In this document: in pieces, positions 46,470-57,650 of the stretch
How positions within the stretch are numbered: the stretch's first letter is position 1
Layout of the letters: every line of letters begins with the position of its first letter
Source: Larix kaempferi
Taxonomy: Eukaryota > Streptophyta > Pinopsida > Pinales > Pinaceae
NCBI GenBank assembly: GCA_027924585.1
Contig: BSBM01001663.1
Span: forward strand, 124,001-188,000
Direction: 5' to 3'
DNA: 64,000 nt
The notes under the pieces: generated by a model
The model's database searches: none
The model's input: only the letters and a program-made list of their open reading frames with translations
Told to the model about the DNA's origin: nothing
Position numbers and translations under genes: made by a program

Positions 46470-46756
46470 GCTCTGATAACATTGTTAAGTTATTTCCACA
46501 AATCAAATAAAGATAGACAAAATACAATGAGATGACTTTTAAGTTCATATTCCCAAGACATCTCATGGACTTCTTCTGAAGATCCTCTTCATCTTCCCAA
46601 AACATCTCCTGGACTTCTGAAGATACTCTTCATCTTCCCATGGACTTCTGAAGATCCTCTTCATCTTCCCAAGACATCTCCTGGACTTCTGAAGATACTC
46701 TTCATCTTCCCAAGACATTTCCTACTTCCTTCATCTAAACGAATTAAGTTCCAACA
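46470..46756 (-). repeat. Copia-type LTR with primer site, minus orientation
   Basis: 46483-46756 (274 bp) starts TGTTAAGTT and ends TTCCAACA on plus. On minus its inner end is followed after one base by TGTTATCAGAGC (46470-46481), one mismatch from the plant initiator-Met primer site. This marks a 5' LTR of a minus-strand element extending leftwards. No partner LTR was recognised, and its interior may include the ankyrin-like fragment. Confidence 0.5.
46560..46735. repeat. Short tandem repeat inside the copia-type LTR
   Basis: Four imperfect units of ttcccaagacatctcctgga, cttctgaagat and a/cctcttcatc, alternately full and shortened, about 42 bp each. Confidence 0.8.
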
Positions 46757-47105
46757 GTTTGAAAACCACAAAAACATAATTGACATATCAATCATAAGTT
46801 TTGTTTATTGGCAAATATGTGCCGATATTCTTTCATTGAACTTGAAAGGATAATAGAAAAGTTTCTAAGTGTCTATTTACTAGTATAGCTACAAGGTGGT
46901 CTCTGAGTGAATAAGGATAGGTATAGCTAACCACTTAGTTTTGTAGAGATGGTGTAGCCAACCACTTAATTTTGTGGAGATGGCCAGTTGTTAAATAAAG
47001 ACTAACATTAAACAAATGAACATAAACATTAAACTAATTAATATAAACATAAAACAAATACTATTTAATAAAAAGCACTGACTGCTGACTGCTATTACCA
47101 TTCTT

Positions 47106-47828
47106 TTAACATTTAACTCCAAAGAAATGCCAACTTAGACGATCAAATGCTTTCATATACACTCGATCACCATAACGCAGCCATGATTTAACGGCTGTTT
47201 CTGGCAGCGGTATTTCACGCAAGATTAATTGATCCATCGACACAAGGGCCTTGATTTTCGTAGAATAATGGAAAGCAGAATCTTGGACGATATGCCAAAA
47301 ACTGTTGCCCAGTATAATAATCTTTCTCAAATAGACAGTTTTCCAGTTTGCCGTCAATAAATTGTCAAATAAATAAAACGGGCAGCGTGGCATGAAAAAC
47401 AGCGTGGGTCTGTCCACTGTTCGTCTGCATTTTTCGTCAATAGAAAGATAAGAACAATTGAACGCATTTATAGCCATTCGATCGATTGCAGTATGGGCTG
47501 GATCGTAAACCTGAATATCACATACCCATTGAAATCTCTCTCGTAATAAAAGCGCAAGAGCGAACTGCATGTGTGTATGCTCCCTGGACTCGGTCACCAG
47601 AAAACTGAAGCCACCGGAACCCTCAAGCCCTCCCAGGCCGTAGAGAACCAGTTGTAATTGTGAATAACGTCGGTCTGCGCCTATTACGCTTTTTATTCGT
47701 GCCACCATATCTGGATGCTCCATTTGTTTCTTAAATTCTGCATAAAATGAAGATTTCTCCAACTTTTCTTTAGCAACCTGTATTTTCTTGATTAGTTTGT
47801 CAACTTTTCCATTACTTTTTAAATCCAT
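47106..47828 (-). CDS. SRR1-like protein (SENSITIVITY TO RED LIGHT REDUCED 1 family), intronless
   Basis: 240 residues from the ATG at 47828; an upstream in-frame TTG at 47837 is not a plausible plant start. After a basic N-terminal helix (KVDKLIKKIQVAKEKLEKS) the protein shows the SRR1 domain: YSQLQLVLYGLGGLEGSG, MQFALALLL, WVCDIQVYDPAHTAIDRM, CSYLSIDEKCRR, PTLFFMPRCPFYLFDNLL and LRKIIILGNSFW. Arabidopsis SRR1 acts in phytochrome B signalling and the circadian clock; its biochemical activity is not established. The frame is uninterrupted, ends at TAA 47106-47108, and is the only convincing host coding sequence in the window. A TATA-like element lies about 70 bp upstream. A functional intronless gene or an intact retrocopy are both possible; no poly(A) tract follows. 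Confidence 0.85.
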   Translation of the reverse strand: MDLKSNGKVDKLIKKIQVAKEKLEKSSFYAEFKKQMEHPDMVARIKSVIGADRRYSQLQLVLYGLGGLEGSGGFSFLVTESREHTHMQFALALLLRERFQWVCDIQVYDPAHTAIDRMAINAFNCSYLSIDEKCRRTVDRPTLFFMPRCPFYLFDNLLTANWKTVYLRKIIILGNSFWHIVQDSAFHYSTKIKALVSMDQLILREIPLPETAVKSWLRYGDRVYMKAFDRLSWHFFGVKC

Positions 47829-47893
47829 GACTGCCAATCCAAAGTACGCTACAATAAAAGAATAAACTCTTTGAAGCTGTGGATGGATGGTCT

Positions 47894-47901
47894 CTATTTA
47901 T
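47894..47901 (-). promoter_or_regulatory. Possible TATA box of the SRR1-like gene
   Basis: Minus strand ATAAATAG within aaaaaataaatagagacc, 66-73 bp upstream of the ATG, which would leave a leader of roughly 40 bases. Supported only by position and sequence. Confidence 0.4.
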
Positions 47902-47909
47902 TTTTTGAC

Positions 47910-49476
47910 AAAGTTGGAGCGGACAGGGTGTGTCGGTTGAAGTCGAGGGTGTGCCTGTGCTACTGTTCTACTATTATTTTCAATTAGTTATATAAAGAAT
48001 TGGGTGATATAAAATTGCAATTAAACTGGTTACTACAAATCCTGTCATATGGTTCAAAGAATTTTTTGTCTTTTCAAAACAAAACATAATGGAATTTTTT
48101 TTGTCTCCCAAAACACATTATGTCTTAATTTCAATGAAGGAAACTTATATATTATCTTACATTAACTCAATATTACTTTTATCTAAACACAATATAGAAT
48201 GAAAATCATTTTATCACTAGAGAGACAATATCATTTTTTATTTAGAAAGAAATTATATAAACAAATTATAGAATGAAAATCATTTTATCACTGGAGAGAT
48301 AATATCATTTTTTATTCTACAAAGAAATTATATAAACAAATTATAATCACAGTTGCTTATTATTAAGTCAAGTAAATTTAAATATTATTTTCTTAAAAAT
48401 AAACTATAATATATAAAATCTAATGACTTAGATCGACATAAATGGTTTAAATGAATACGATGTGATCACATGAAGAGTATATATAAGATTAAATGAGGGA
48501 TATATATAAGATTAAATGTATATAATATGACCCCAAAATTAACATACAAAGTTGACATATGTAATTTTAATACATAAATGTATTAATGTAATGGAAAAGG
48601 TTTTCCTATACTTTATAAACTTAATATCTAATTCATGTCTCTTATCTATATTGAACTTATACCCCATATTCACATTTGTTATACATTAAGCATACACTAA
48701 TATACTATGATATCTTTAATTATTAAGTACATACCATGTACTCCACCTCATCACCCCAATTTTTAAACTATAAGAAATCATCCTCCTATTGATCACCCAG
48801 ATCTTATCATCGTCAACACCCAAATGCATAAATTGTGAAAAAGGTTGTGTGCTTATCCTCCTTATCAACCCAACTACTAGATCGTGAGAAATGGCATGTG
48901 CTAGTCCTTCTCATCAACCCAACTCATCGTGAGCATGCGAACCTTCTCCATATGCATATTCCTTAGCAAAAAAAAATGCATATATGAATGAAAATATTCA
49001 TTTAGACTCATTAATAGCTAACTTAAGGCTAATCCAAAGGACACATTACATCATTTTGAGAAAAAATGAATTTCTTAACTCAATAAGAGAGAAAATGAAA
49101 TATGAAAAAAATTGTTTAATATTCAAATTGATATTTAACAACTTATACATAAGGTTAATAGATTTTTAGTCCATTGGTTGTAGCTTGGGTGGTTGGGAGG
49201 AAATATTATTGTCCTCTCCACCCAGGTTCAATTCTTGTAAGTGACATGATGCTCTTGTTGAGCCCTATTGTAATGATTATATTTCAAGCTTTCCTTAATT
49301 CCTTGAAAATGACCATGATAAATTATTCTAACTTAATAATGATCATAAAACATAATGTTCATAAACCATAAATCATAACCATAAACATAAATATAAACTA
49401 TACAAAATATGACATAAATTAAATAATACAAAAATTGAAAATATATATAAAACCAAAATAAACTAAAATATAAAAT

Positions 49477-49519
<43 letters not shown>

Positions 49520-50480
49520 CAAACAATTAATAAATTTAAATTTAAAAGTTAAAAAATATAACATAAAATAACATATAACATAAATAAAAAATAACAAAAA
49601 TTAAATAAAATACAAATAAAAATATATATAATAAAAAAAATTTATAACAAAAAATATAAATAAAAAAATATCTAACAAAAACTCTATAATAAAAAATATA
49701 AATAATAAAAACTACATACCTCATATATAATATATAAAATATATAACAAAATAAAAAATAAAAATAAAAATAAATATATATATATATAACAAAAACTATA
49801 TAATAAAATAAATAACAAAAACTATAAATAAATAACTATATAATAAAATATTAAAAACTATATAACATACCAATATTAAAAAAATTACGTAACATAAACA
49901 AAATTAAAAAAACTATTGCACAACACAACGCTTACCCGACCTAAACTCAAAGATGCCAGCACTGAACCCAACAAGCAATGAAGACCACTTTGTCCCCCGA
50001 AAAGTGGTTAATTTAATTAACCAAGAATGATGAATTAGACTATTTTATTGATCTGGTAGTCGAACTAAGTAGCCCAAATGAGCCGGTGAGTTAAACCTAG
50101 GATCAAATTCCAACTATGACCGTAAAATGATGTACTATCGGCATCCAGCCTGTTCAATGTTCCACTTTGTGTGGTTTTAGTCGGCCCAACAAGCAACTGA
50201 AGTCGAAGATACCCGGCCTGGAGTCGACCTTCAGTTGCATCCGTCCGTCCCTTTTTCACTGTTGCCAAGTTCCATGAGTCAACAGTTCGTCGAGTTCCAC
50301 GAGTCAACAGTGAGTTCGCTAAGTTCTGCGAGTGGGGCAATTCCGCGAGTCCGTTGTCGAGTCTCTGCCGGTTATGGGTGTGGGAGGCCACTCGGGGAGA
50401 CTCGCGAGTCCCCGGCGAGTGGTGCTTCACTGCTTTGAATAGTTAATAAATAATAAAAAACCTTTTTCACAAGTGTGCCC
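47910..50480. repeat. AT-rich gene-free stretch with microsatellites
   Basis: Very AT-rich. A 75-bp unit is duplicated at 48196-48345 (tagaatgaaaatcattttat core). A (TA)n run occupies 49480-49518, with A/T-rich low complexity to about 49920. A GC-richer segment at 50200-50430 contains repeated cgagtc/gcgagt words. No frame is convincing on either strand. Confidence 0.7.
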
Positions 50481-50849
50481 AAGAAAAGAAAAGACAGGCT
50501 TAACCAAATGTGCAAGAAATGGGTGTGGATGACAATCCATCATTGACCATAACGTATTTTGAGGATCTACTAGACTTGCAATGATGCATGCAAGAAATGA
50601 CTAGCACAACAACAATTCCTCATCTCCGGAACAATTTTAGAGGGACATCATTGTGACTTGTTGGAATCACTAAGGATGTCATCATGTGGTAAATGGGTTG
50701 GATAGAAATTGCAAGGTACTTGAATGTAGAGTTGTAGATCGTTCCGCCTTCAATTACTCCCCAGGCACCAATTTTCAATATATTATACCATGATACTCAA
50801 AAGTTTCAAAATAGATCCAGATACTTTTTTCTCTGATTGTGGTTGTTGG
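50481..50849. repeat. Dispersed repeat, copy 1, left part
   Basis: Diverged match to about 55545-55980 (gacaatccat, atgcatgcaagaaatga, caattactcccca). Its right part continues at 53680-53870 after the inserted DNA transposon. Repeat family unknown. Confidence 0.55.
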
Positions 50850-53679
50850 CAAGGGGGGTTCACTCAGTGAACTTGTTAAATAGTACGACTGCTCATAGAA
50901 TATTAAATATTATCCCCAATTTCACTAAATATTGGAAAATGCCTCCTAAAATTGTATTGTTGAACCCCCCCTCCCAATATACCTTTCCAATTAAGAAAAC
51001 CCCTAGTTTCACAATATATTATAGGTATCCATTTTTATCAACCCATTTTTAATACCCCTTTATATCATATTATCAAGTTGTAACAAACATGATCCCTAAC
51101 ACATCTTAGTATAATAAAAATGGATGCTAAATAAAATAATAATATAATGCAAATAATGATCCCACCAGGATTGCAGGGTAGCTAATCAATTTGTAGTGTT
51201 TGATAGTGGAAGACCCAACGAAATAGTACTGGGGAAGGAAAAATGCGTAAAAAGAAACCCACTCAAGAGATCAATGTAACAAAGAATGTAAAAGGCTGAT
51301 AATCCAATAGTTAGTGCAATACCTAGAAAAGATGAGAACTGTAGATGTTTCACACCACAACCTACCAATCTACGAATTTTATATCATGTAAATACAAGTA
51401 TAGCCATAGAGATCTCATGTTTTCTTTAAGTTTAATAAATTAAACTCCATAAAAATGCAAAATTGAAACCCTTTCATGGATGGACTTCCCTATCTTCCTA
51501 TCAAAATAGACATAATTGATGTTTGGACCCAAATGAACATAGAAAAATTCCTCTTACTTTCCAATAACACCATACGATCATATGCACAGCTTGGATTTGG
51601 GCAGGGAAATTTTTAGGGGCGAAATTTCGCTAATTGGCTATTTTTTGGACTTTTTTTTCAAAAAATAAATTCGCTATTTGGTCATTTTTAGTCTCTAATA
51701 TCGCCTATATTTACATAAATATGTTTTTTTATCACAATATTCGCCAAAATTTACAAGTTTTGGGAGTAAATTGTATGTTTCATATTTAATATTCGCCTAC
51801 CTATCTATATATATATTTTTTCCAATCCAAAATAATTGCCTAGAATACTACACTTAAGTATACTATTAGAATCCTTCAAAAATACCCTGGATTTGGGTCA
51901 CTCACAAGATGCAATGAATTGCATCCATTTCCTCTACATTTATTCTTGCAAGCTAGGGAATTAACAAAATTTAGTTGTACCTTTTCTTGGGTTATATCTA
52001 TTCTTTTTTATAATCTTTACAGGAGAGGGAAAATATCCATTGTTAAGTTTCAAGCATGCAATAGTTATAAAGATACAGAGATGGTGAAACTTATATGATA
52101 CCATTTCATTGTAACCATAACAAAGGGTATGCAAATAAGGATTTAGATTTTCACCTATGTTCATGTCAGTTCTAATACAATATTAAGACGGATGCCTTGC
52201 ATATAAGAAATAAAATTACAATTTATATGAATGTGCCAAATATGGCTCAATCTAACAACTATTCCTAAATGGCATTGTGAAAATGTTAAATAAGAATAGA
52301 AAAAGTTGAAAGAAATAATCAGTCAAGAAAGATTGATCTAATTTTTCTTGGTTCCAGTGAGCCAAGAAAGATTGATCTCACTTTTCATGGTTGTTGTGGA
52401 GTAAGGTTTGATTGAAACAACCTTTGAACATTGAAGTTCTCCCAATCCTCTTTGTTTTGTTTTTTTTTGCAAAAGAAAAGTATATATAGATGTTTAAGAG
52501 AAAATGCAAAGGAAGGTATGTAGATATTTAAGAGATGGAATATGTTTTTTCTTTTTCTATTTAAATTTATTCTACATGATTTGGCCCTTATGTTTATAAA
52601 AAATAATCTTTTTTTCAAGAAACATGATTTTAGAGGATGATTGTTTTTAAAATTTGTAACAACTACATAAATGTAAATCAAGCTTCATGCAAAAATGAAA
52701 AAATAAGTTCAATTGTTGAGTTCGATGCAACAAAGTAGAAAATTTAAACAAGTAGAAAATATGCATAGGTTGATTTACACATTTACGTGGAGGATGCATG
52801 GAGGAGCACCATAATTCAATATAAATATAAAAAACTATCAATACAGGAGTTTCCCAAACATTTCCTTCCCAACTGGACTGCAAGTGGTATAAAATAAATA
52901 TCAAAATATGAAGTACCCACGAGGAATTCAATGGGTGACAAAATATGGATGGGAAAATTACTTGCGTCATAAAAATGTGAACCTCAACAACCAAATGGAG
53001 GCATAGATCACTTTAAATTATTCAAACAACACTAGGAATTTAAAAGGATAGATCACATTTATGGATGGAGGCACAGTTGACTAGGAATTTAAGAGCACAT
53101 CTCATCAATGGGAAGATCACATTAATGAATTTTATTATTTTCTTCGGATATTTTTACTACCCATTTTCATGTCCCTGGGGCCAATGAAAGCTTAGATTTA
53201 AATCCTATTCAATAAGAAAATTATTCTTTAAAAAAAAAGACTTTATAAGTTCAATGATTTGGAGGTATAAATCTAGCCCACGATTTAGAGGTTATTCCTT
53301 AGCAGCAGTTAGGACTGATATGAATCCATCCCATGATTTGGAGGTATGAATCAAACCCACGATTCAGAGGTTATTCCTTAGCAAAAAATAGGACTGGTAT
53401 GAATCCAACCCGCGATTTGGAGGTATGAATTGATCCCATGATTTGGAGGTATGAATACGTCCCACAATTTGGAGGTATGAATACGTCCCACGATTTGGAG
53501 GTTATTCCTCAGTTCACCCAAATAAAATAACCCCCAATATTTATATTACTATGTCAAATTAAAAACCCCCCTTTGACCCCTTAATATGAGGCAATATATT
53601 TTTGATGTTTTTAGGAGTATTCAAACCCCCAATATGAATGGGTGTGATATTATATTTCCTCACTAGTGAACCCCCTATG
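50850..53679. mobile_element. Non-autonomous DNA transposon with short terminal inverted repeats
   Basis: 2,830 bp between direct copies of ggttgttgg (50841-50849 and 53680-53688). Its ends are CAAGGGGGGTTCACT on the left and the complement of CATAGGGGGTTCACT on the right, matching at 13 of 15 positions, with agtga following on both sides. Runs of aaccccc recur near both ends. No transposase frame is seen. A 9-bp target duplication suggests a Mutator-like element, but the duplication could be read as 8 bp, which would suggest hAT. The homologous repeat near 55980 has no insertion. Confidence 0.7.
53255..53515. repeat. Minisatellite, ~24-bp units, near right end of the DNA transposon
   Basis: About nine units of cccacgatttggaggtatga a(t)c with variants, some ending gttattccttag. 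Confidence 0.8.
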
Positions 53680-53870
53680 GGTTGTTGGTAGGACGTTGTA
53701 TAGATGACCTTCAACTAGTTGGGTAGAAATTGATCACTCAATTCATTTGGCAATTGTTTTGTCAAAGTATTGAGGGAGCATGCAATATGTTTGACAAAAT
53801 GTTTACATACAAACAATGCCATTGTATTCAGGATACATGGCATGTGTTTGACGGAATACATATCTTAGTG
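53680..53870. repeat. Dispersed repeat, copy 1, right part
   Basis: Matches about 55985-56165 (gatgaccttcaactagttgg, tttacatacaaacaatgcca, tacatggcatgtgtttga). It continues 50481-50849. Confidence 0.55.
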
Positions 53871-53919
53871 AATTTGTTGAATTTACAATGAACAAGGTTT
53901 TTGGTTTTTTTTGGAAGAC

Positions 53920-54161
53920 ATGAAGGATAAATTTCAAATCATGGTTAGGTTACTTTTTGGAAAAACTATCTACTTGTGGGTGAGTTCTATAGATGGTATG
54001 CTTGAATTAAAATGAAAATTAGCATGTGCACAAGGTATTCCTATCGATAAAAGATGTGTTTAATATATGGATGTAAACAACTTGAAGATCAAATGATATT
54101 GTTTGTCTACAATATAGAGAATGATTCCATCCTCGATTTGGTGCTACGATTGTGTGGTGGA
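53920..54161 (+). pseudogene. Ubiquitin-like domain preceding a LINE ORF1
   Basis: From the ATG at 53920 the reading is MKDKFQIMVRLLFGKTIYLW, aligning with the first strands of ubiquitin. After a frame change the segment QGIPIDKRCV matches the ubiquitin loop before Gln40. After a second change, KQLEDQMILFVYNIENDSI and LDLVLRLCGG correspond to the last 30 residues, including the C-terminal Gly-Gly (54156-54161). About 76 residues are covered in order. Two shifts and internal stops make it a pseudogene. The third frame runs directly into ORF1-like sequence, so it appears fused to the LINE protein rather than being an isolated ubiquitin gene. Confidence 0.75.
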
Positions 54162-54910
54162 GTTGTAGGTTCATGGATTCCTACAAATTCCAAATCTATA
54201 TTATTCAAGGATGTCATAAAGAGCAATTATTCCCATGCAAAATATTTGTAGGCTTCCCCTATTCATTATGCTTATATGGTGGAGCAAAATGAAGAGGTGG
54301 AATTGGTGGAGGTCACAGAACTAGAGGTAACCCAACTACATTCATTATATGAAAAATATTCCACTATCTATAGATTTAATGGGTATTGGCCCCATAAATT
54401 ATTGTAGTGGATTCACTCGACTTGGGATAAGAAATGTGAAATTTCCCTATGCTTCAAATGTTTTTCATTGTTTGGACCTATGATCATGCGTATTTCCAAC
54501 AAATGTTTGAGGAGGGTCCTTGGTTTCGTGGAAGTCCATGAGTTTTTATAACTGTGTGATTCTATGAATTGGACCCTAACAATATGTTAATTACTATAGA
54601 ATGCCAATCTGGGTTCACCTCACTAGTTTTCCATTAAACTTTTGGTATATATTAGTTTTTGAGGATATTTGCAATGCTTAGAACACTTACATAAAATCAG
54701 ATCTTGAGAGATTTGTTCTAGGTTTATGAACATATTGACATATTTTTGTTGAAATAGACATTGTTAAAGGTCTTTCGACACAAAATATTTCTTAGCTACA
54801 AGGATTTTAAATATGCATGCATTTTGGATTACGAAAACACAAATTTTAGGTGAAGACTGTCTCATTTAAGAGGACATTTACAAGCTACTTGTCCAAATAA
54901 TTGAGCTCAT
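54162..54910 (+). pseudogene. LINE ORF1 remnant (DUF4283-like and zinc knuckle)
   Basis: In three alternating frames it shows the DUF4283-type order of plant LINE ORF1: YRFNGYWPHKLL near 54370, CEISLCF near 54440, FEEGPWFRGSP near 54510, YEFDPNNM near 54565, SGFTSLVFH near 54610. Then EDICNA, IKSDLERF and VEIDIVKGLS near 54665-54770, DYENTNF, and a zinc-knuckle-like SHLRGHLQATCP near 54860-54890. It is plus-strand and unrelated in position to the minus-strand LINE. No endonuclease or RT follows before the next repeat, so the element is truncated. Confidence 0.65.
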
Positions 54911-55545
54911 CCTCTAAGGAAAAAATGACACAAAAAAAACAAACAAATGGAATTTTCAAGAGGAACATAGCTTAGAGACTAAACTTTATGAGAACGAGGT
55001 AAATCAAGGCCAACAAGTGCCAAATGAGGAATCTGCTCATTTTTTATGGGATAGAGTAGAATTTATGGATATAGGCCATTCCTTGAGAGAGGTCGTGGTA
55101 GTTGACGATTATCTAGGTAGAATGAAAAGATGTCATGAAATGACACTTAAATGACTGACAATTAGTTATTGTGGCTCCTTCTTTAGAGGGTTGGCATGAA
55201 GTTACCAAGAAGAATGGGAAAAGGAGAGAGATAGTGGATTGTTTATAAATGGAAATAAATGAAATGTATATGATTAATGTACGTGTAGTATCCACTTATA
55301 CTTTTTTTTATCTTATCATTCTATGAGAACTTGAAGAAGAGATTTTATTTTTATAATGGAATAGAATTTGTCATTTTTTTCTTGGACCTATATCTATATC
55401 TATATCTATATATATATAATGCTCTCAATTTTATAGTTATAGTTATCGAACACTATAACATAGAGTATTAAAAAGAACCACTATACAAAGAGGCTTCATT
55501 TTTCGAAAAGATGATGAGACCCTTTTCAACAGGCCAACTTGTATT
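54911..55545. other. Unassigned sequence after LINE ORF1 remnant
   Basis: Probably the decayed hydrophilic end of the same ORF1 followed by AT-rich DNA. A short tatatc/tata repeat lies near 55391-55420. No gene is seen. Confidence 0.4.
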
Positions 55546-56165
55546 TAACACCATAGATGTCAATGACAATCCATTGGTAACCTTCAACTATTTTCAGGAT
55601 CCGATGGAATTGCAATGGTGCATGCAATATATGAGGACCATCAAATAAATAGTAAAGTCTCTATAGTTTACCATTTTCATGTATCTGGAATCATTTTTTT
55701 ATACACATAGATAGCTTAACTATCAATTTCCCATTGAACCTCCTCCTAAGCACTTGTCAACAATGATTCCTTATATTTGGAACAATTTTGTAGTGACACC
55801 ATTATGACTATTTGGAATTACCACATAATTTTTTGGGTGGGAGGAATAGTGAAAGGAAATTACAATGTACTAGAGAATTAATTCATAGATGGTTCCACTT
55901 GCAATAACTCCCCAAATACCAATCTTCAAGCTACTATTATTATACTTGGAAGTTGAGAAATAGAGTTGGAGATTTCTGAATAGTTCTGGTTAGATATAAG
56001 GATCATGTAAAGATGACCCACAATTGGTTGGGTAGACACTTGATGACATGCTTCATTTATTAGGTGTTGGGACAAAGTATCATGGGAGTATGCAATCTAT
56101 TTAAAAAAATCTTTACATACAAAGAATGCTATCGTATTCAAAATACATGGCATGTATTTGATGAA
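55546..56165. repeat. Dispersed repeat, copy 2 (uninterrupted)
   Basis: Diverged (about 65-75% by eye) second copy of 50481-50849 plus 53680-53870, in the same orientation. It spans the point where copy 1 carries the DNA transposon, so it acts as an empty-site comparison. Family not recognised. Confidence 0.55.
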
Positions 56166-57650
56166 ATAATCTTGTGAACGATCTTTGTAATCAAACAAAT
56201 TGAGGAATGATATCTAATGAATAATATGAGCTATTTTTTACTGAGTGGATTCCTAGTGTATAGGGAGAATCTCTACCCACCTCTCCAATAAGAAACTGAA
56301 GATGAGAACAAGAAAATTTCATAAAACTAGTATTCCAACTAAAAGGAAAATATTTTCTTACTATCCCACCCAAAAAAAACTAATATTGCAGCCATGAAAT
56401 CCAAAGCAACATTAAAAATGGTGGGAGGTAGAAATCACAAAGTCACCCTTAACACTTAACCTTTTATTGTAAAGAGAGGCTAGATGAGCTTAATGGATTA
56501 TTGGAATTCAAATATTCAGGTTGGATCTTATTATCCTTCTCTATTCACTTTGGTGTACCCTTGAAGGATGGTATTTGTGGCAGAAAAGGTTATGGTAAGA
56601 ATGGGCATTTTGAATAAGAAGTTTTAAAAAGGCTGAAAAAATCTTCATTTTATTAGTTTGACTAAAAGAACATAAATATAACATTGATTAAGTTTTTTAA
56701 GAAGTTATTTTATTAAGAAAAATTATTATAGTAAGAAAAACTAAAATTTACATACAAATAAATACCTTAAGCAAAATAATCAAGAGAAAAATAAAAATAC
56801 TTTAAAAAGAAGAGAAGCAAAAAATAATTAAGAGAAAAATAAAGAAATACAAAAAGAAAGACAATCATTAAAGATATAAGAAAAATAAAAATATTTTAAA
56901 AAGAAGAGAAGCAAAAAATAATTAAAAGAAAAATAACGAAATATAAAGAGAGAGACAATTATTAAAGATATAAGAAAGAAAAATTAAACTAAAAGATAAA
57001 AAAAGGAAAAGGAAAAAGAAAAAGAAAAACTAAATAATTCATAATCGGAGAGTATTTCTATCAAAATAATAAATGAAAGCAAATACATAAGAAAAATAAA
57101 TGGAATTATATAATAAGAAAGAAAAATAAAATAGAAATAGAAAATATTAAAATAAAAATGGATAAATAAATAAGATAAGAATGAAATAAGTGACATAAAA
57201 TAAACTAAAAAAACTTTTAAAAAAAATAAAAGGTTTTAAAGAAAAATAATAATAATAAAAAATTTAAAAAAATTAAAGAGATGAATAAAACCAAAAATAT
57301 TAAATAAGGAAAAGGACATACAAATAAAATAGAAAAATAAAAATGTAAATGTAAATAAATTAACATAATAAGTCGGTCGACCCATTCAACTTCCTAGTTG
57401 ACCCAGTCGACACATTCTACGTACAATATTAAATCATTTACTTAGCCTATTCAATTAGTCGACTAGGCTCATGCAACAAGCATAAAGAGGTCATGATTTC
57501 TAACCTTTTCCAAAACAAGACACTACTACAACCAACAATAAAATAGAAAATAGTTAAATTATTAAAATAATAAAAAAAATTATTAAAAAAAAGTTAAACT
57601 AAAAAGAATTTAAACAACAAAATGATTTTAATGAAAAAAATATAAACAAG
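56166..57650. repeat. AT-rich low-complexity stretch with a ~103-bp tandem duplication
   Basis: Mostly A-rich sequence. 56784-56983 contains two units sharing ttaaaaagaagagaagcaaa and aaagatataagaaa. No gene is seen. Confidence 0.65.

Noticed and set aside
52385-52994. Minus-strand 98- and 115-codon frames inside the DNA transposon as transposase pieces
   Set aside because: Composition is AT-driven (Phe, Ile, Lys, Asn), with no DDE-type or other transposase motif.
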